Positions 24,201 to 26,567 of a stretch of DNA of 26,567 nt are shown piece by piece. How positions within the stretch are numbered: position 1 is the stretch's first letter; the number at the start of each line of letters is the position of its first letter. The position numbers and the translations under genes were made by a program. The stretch comes from UBA1189 sp045594245 (GTDB lineage: Bacteria > Bacteroidota > Bacteroidia > Bacteroidales > Bacteroidaceae): contig JAZNYG010000045.1 in assembly GCA_045594245.1 (NCBI GenBank), positions 1-26,567 of the forward strand. Reading direction: 5' to 3'. The notes under the pieces were generated by a model that was not told where the DNA came from, searched no databases, and worked only from the letters and a program-made list of their open reading frames with translations.

Positions 24201-26120
24201 AACAAGTCGAGATACAAGGTAGATGACTACCGTATGCTCAATGAATTCTATAAACAAAAGATTCAGCAAGTGCATATCGTGGGCGAATATGCCAATCTGA
24301 TGGTGAAGGATTATAACTCGGCGCTCCAATATGTTCAAGACTATTTCCAAATGGACTATAAGAAGTTCGTTTCTAAATACTTTAAGGGGGAAAGAGTTAA
24401 TGAAATCCAACGTAATGTAACTCCTGGTAAATATGAACAATTATTTGGGCAACTCTCAAAACGCCAAATGGAGATTGTCTCAGACAAGGAGTCGCGTTGC
24501 ATTGTTGTAGCAGCAGGGCCGGGTAGCGGGAAGACACGCGTACTTGTACATAAGTTAGCTTCATTGTTACTGCTCGAAGATGTCAAACACGAACAACTCT
24601 TGATGCTGACTTTTTCAAGAGCAGCGGCTACGGAGTTTAAGCAACGTCTGATGGAACTGATTGGTAATGCTGCACATTTTGTTGAAATCAAGACATTCCA
24701 TTCTTATTGTTTCGACCTATTGGGGCGTATCGGGAATCTTGAAGACTCAAAGAATGTAGTTGCAGAAGCAGCTGAGATGATTAGCCAAGGCGAGGTGGAA
24801 CCGAATAGGATAGGGAAGACTGTGTTGGTTATTGATGAGGCTCAAGATATGAGTGCTGACGAGCATGCACTTGTAAGAGCCCTAATGAATAACAATGAAG
24901 AGATGCGCGTGATTGCAGTAGGAGATGATGACCAGAATATCTATGAGTTCCGTGGTTCCAACTCATGGTACATGCTTCAGCTAGCACAAGAGCCGGGAGG
25001 ACGTTTTATAGAGATGACAGAAAACTATCGTAGCTCACGGCACGTAGTAGATTTTGCCAATAAGTTTGCCAAAAACATAGACCGAAGGATAAAAAGTACA
25101 CCAATCATATCTATGAGGGACAATGAAGGTTGGGTGGAAATCACTCACCATACATCAAAAGAAATGTATTGTCCCATTGTTAATAAATATCTTAGAAACA
25201 GCCGTAGGGGTAAAGCTTGTGTATTGACTCAAACAAACGAGGAAGCAGTGATTATGGTAGCTTTAATGCGCAAACAGGGAATAAACTCAAAACTGATACA
25301 GTCTATGGAAGGTTTCCGCTTGTACAATTTGGCAGAAATGAAATATTTCCTCAAACAAATCGAAAAGAAAATTGCTACACCTCTTATTACTGACGAATTA
25401 TGGGAGGAGGCAAAGCAAGCTACCTACACCAGCTATGCGACAAGTCAAAGTATATCTTATATAAAGCGTTGCGTTGAGCTTTTTGAGCAAACAAATAAAA
25501 CGAAATATTATAGTGATTTCAAGGAATTCATCTTTGAATCATCCATTGAAGACTTCTGCGACACATCAGATGCCGATGTAGTTGTGTCTACCATCCACAA
25601 AGCCAAAGGTCGGGAATTCGATGATGTTTATATGCTGTTATCGGATAATTACTCCAAAGATGATAATTTGATGCGGAGATACTATGTCGGAATGACACGC
25701 GCTAAGAACCGTTTGTTCATACATACAGACTCCCATCTTTTCGATAGGATAAAAGCAGACCAACATATTGTTGATACTAAGGAATACGCTATGCCTGAGG
25801 AGGTCGTATTGCAGCTATCACATAAAGATGTGAATTTGGGATTCTTTAAGAATCTGAAACGAGAAATACTTACGCTCAGATCTGGCGACTCTTTGAGTTA
25901 TGACAATTTCATTTTGTCCAATAACTGTGCTAAACCAGTAGCCAGACTATCTCAGAATATGCAACAGAAGATGATGGAATGGCAAGAAAGAGGGTATATG
26001 GTTAAATCTGCATCTGTAAGGTTTATTGTTGCCTGGAAACCTAAAGATGCTCCCAAAGATGAACCAGAACATGCAGTATTGTTAGCTGATATGGTGCTAT
26101 TCAAGGATTTTACTCAGTAG
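21234..26120 (+). CDS. DEDD exonuclease - RecQ helicase - UvrD helicase fusion protein
   Basis: 1628 aa with three enzymatic parts. Residues about 30-150: DnaQ-like 3'-5' exonuclease (AIVDVE with Asp38/Glu40, GHNIIHHD with Asp88, NPVNDCSKTQD with Asp138/Asp144). A Cys cluster C259-x3-C263-x2-C266 leads into a RecQ-type SF2 helicase at about 275-630: Walker A FPTGGGKS (311-318), DEAH (415-418), CFTATA (455-460), QEAGRAGRD (603-611). A helical, winged-helix-like linker spans 640-1070. Then comes a UvrD/Rep SF1 helicase: AAGPGSGKT (1093-1101), DEAQD (1201-1205), VGDDDQNIYEFRG (1229-1241), TIHKAKGREFDD (1453-1464) and YVGMTRAKNRLF (1484-1495). All key motifs are intact, so two ATPase motors and a nuclease lie on one chain. 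It probably resolves or degrades unusual DNA ends, forks or hairpins; a defence role is possible but unproven. It is a single gene with its own promoter and AT-rich codon use unlike the core genes upstream. Confidence 0.9.
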   Translation: MSIWSRLLGIKDASDLNRLIGREQTSTLYDASHYAIVDVEISLRDNKIHDIGSIRYDRSTFHSASKDQLLKFLGDVDFICGHNIIHHDAKYLFGDKKMRWLLVDTLYMSPLLFPERPYHKLIKDDKLMSEQMNNPVNDCSKTQDLLFDEITRWKSLSEDKRKLFASLLIGKEEFRGFLLMVGAESIPARELPELIRSVYGGRICHHADIDSLVKQYPCELAYALALIDTTDYRSITPSWVLRNYPQVEYVVKLLRETHCSIGCDYCNSQLDVHQSLKTFFGYDQFRTYENEPLQEKAARAAVDGKSLLAIFPTGGGKSLTFQLPALMAGRSVHGLTVVISPLQSLMKDQVDNLAERGITDAVTINGLLDPITRALSIQRVQDGEASLLYIAPEMLRSKTIEKVLMSRHVVRFVIDEAHCFSSWGQDFRVDYLYIGKFIREYQRKKGCKSPIPVSCFTATAKQKVVQDICDYFKRELDLDLQLFASKAARTNLRYSVIHTDTDEDKYIKLRQLVAEFDCPTIIYVSRTKRTKELSAKLTRDGFKALPFNGKMEAEEKIANQDDFMNDKVRIIVATSAFGMGVDKKDVGLVIHYDISDSLENYVQEAGRAGRDPHLNARCYVLYKDSDLDKHFILLNQTKLSISEIQQIWKAIKSLTKQRPRICCSALEIARHAGWDDSVSDIETRVRTALSALEQGGYLERGNNVPHVYATGITVKNMDEARKRITESILFESDEIEKAVRIIKSLISQKQISKAQDADAESRVDYLADILGLTKGEVISAVERMRQEGILADSKDISAYLQDAGDSERNSLMLLERFAKLEQYILSHIPDGALKISSKQLNDNAVNDGITMSKEKDIRTLLYFLTVKGYTRKKEDGNHNMEIIRQADMESTISRFERRLEICRFAVDWLYKLVAEKSFESKPNNAVQFSVVELLNQIKSSHNSLFSSFETLQLEDVEEALLYLSKIGALKLEGGFLVLYNAMDIRRLKDNKSRYKVDDYRMLNEFYKQKIQQVHIVGEYANLMVKDYNSALQYVQDYFQMDYKKFVSKYFKGERVNEIQRNVTPGKYEQLFGQLSKRQMEIVSDKESRCIVVAAGPGSGKTRVLVHKLASLLLLEDVKHEQLLMLTFSRAAATEFKQRLMELIGNAAHFVEIKTFHSYCFDLLGRIGNLEDSKNVVAEAAEMISQGEVEPNRIGKTVLVIDEAQDMSADEHALVRALMNNNEEMRVIAVGDDDQNIYEFRGSNSWYMLQLAQEPGGRFIEMTENYRSSRHVVDFANKFAKNIDRRIKSTPIISMRDNEGWVEITHHTSKEMYCPIVNKYLRNSRRGKACVLTQTNEEAVIMVALMRKQGINSKLIQSMEGFRLYNLAEMKYFLKQIEKKIATPLITDELWEEAKQATYTSYATSQSISYIKRCVELFEQTNKTKYYSDFKEFIFESSIEDFCDTSDADVVVSTIHKAKGREFDDVYMLLSDNYSKDDNLMRRYYVGMTRAKNRLFIHTDSHLFDRIKADQHIVDTKEYAMPEEVVLQLSHKDVNLGFFKNLKREILTLRSGDSLSYDNFILSNNCAKPVARLSQNMQQKMMEWQERGYMVKSASVRFIVAWKPKDAPKDEPEHAVLLADMVLFKDFTQ

Positions 26121-26283
26121 AGTATAACGCAAACGTAATAAAGTAAAAATTGTGTCAAAGCATTTCTCACCAGAGAACAAGAGTTGATCCAACATCATAA
26201 ATATCAAAAACAATTGAGCGACCTTACTCCATAAGATCCAATAAACAATTGATCTCGGAAGTTTATAAAGCCTAAGAAATAAT

Positions 26284-26292
26284 TAACTTTGC
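26284..26292 (+). promoter_or_regulatory. -7 promoter box of the third DUF1016 copy
   Basis: TAACTTTGC is a perfect TAnnTTTGC match, with TTTA 18 bp upstream at 26262-26265 as a weak -33. Transcription would start near 26298, leaving almost no leader before the ATG at 26301. Confidence 0.6.
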
Positions 26293-26300
26293 AAAAGAAC

Positions 26301-26567
26301 ATGAATAACAATATGACATCAACCGATTTGAAGCAAGCCGTTCAGACAATTAAGACGGCAATATTGCAGAGCCAAAGTCGCGCTGTAAGAATAGTGAGCG
26401 GCACGCAACTATCATTATACTTTGGCGTGGGGCTTTATGTATCTGCTAATTCTCGCAGAGGTACTTGGGGGACAGGAGCCATTGATGCCATAAGTGAGCA
26501 ATTGCGGAGATAACTTCCTGGACTACGTGGCTCGGCACAAGACATCAGAAACATGCGCCAATTTGCA
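26301..26567 (+). pseudogene. Third DUF1016 gene, 5' part, interrupted by an in-frame stop
   Basis: The ATG at 26301 begins a typical DUF1016 N-terminus: helices through AVQTIKTAILQSQSRAVRIV, then LYFGVGLYVSAN, TWGTGAIDAISEQLRR. An in-frame TAA at 26511-26513 follows. The same frame then continues as LPGLRGSAQDIRNMRQFA to the window end, exactly the next conserved segment of the family. The stop sits where relatives have Glu (RRELPGLRG), so one G-to-T change (GAA to TAA) explains it. The nuclease domain lies beyond the window. An assembly error would also give this picture. Confidence 0.8.

Overview
The window looks like a chromosome segment of a member of the Bacteroidales (Prevotella/Bacteroides-like). 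The evidence is repeated -7 boxes of the Bacteroidetes type (TAnnTTTGC) placed just upstream of genes, an ECF sigma factor followed by a DUF4252 protein, a GC-rich core with few Shine-Dalgarno sites, and many short palindromic repeats. No rRNA, tRNA or true CRISPR array was seen.

Layout. (1) 1-4300 is AT-rich accessory DNA. It holds a broken DUF1016 (YhcG-type PDDEXK nuclease) gene, an RHS/YD-like lipoprotein, about 1 kb of decayed or non-coding DNA, an intact DUF1016 gene and a degenerate 22-bp repeat array. (2) 4300-20450 is GC-rich core DNA: a small Cys-containing protein, a Ca2+-type P-ATPase carrying a palindromic repeat inside its reading frame, an ECF sigma/anti-sigma-like/DUF4252/secreted protein operon, a secreted protein with a duplicated domain, nicotinate phosphoribosyltransferase, a RIC-hemerythrin/LuxR fusion regulator, and a divergent set of porin-like protein, imelysin lipoprotein, di-heme oxidoreductase and CcsA/ResB-type cytochrome c assembly protein. 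(3) 20450-26567 is AT-rich again: seven 22-bp units, a 359-bp inverted-repeat element, a 1628-aa exonuclease-RecQ-UvrD fusion helicase, and the start of a third DUF1016 gene, also broken.

How the genes may work together. The hemerythrin-LuxR protein has the full set of di-iron ligands expected of a YtfE/RIC fold and faces the envelope heme/iron-type cluster across a 180-bp divergent promoter region. A perfect palindrome lies on its own predicted transcription start. A redox-, NO- or iron-responsive envelope module is a reasonable inference. CcsBA would attach heme to the two CxxCH motifs of the di-heme protein.

The least explained signal is the link between DUF1016 nuclease genes, 22-bp units (often palindromic) and the fusion helicase. 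22-bp arrays lie upstream of the intact DUF1016 gene and of the helicase. Palindromes of about 22-25 bp sit in the same interdomain linker of two DUF1016 paralogues. All three DUF1016 copies flank these features, and two are broken by single in-frame stops. Whether this is a functional system or a shared insertion hotspot cannot be decided from this window.
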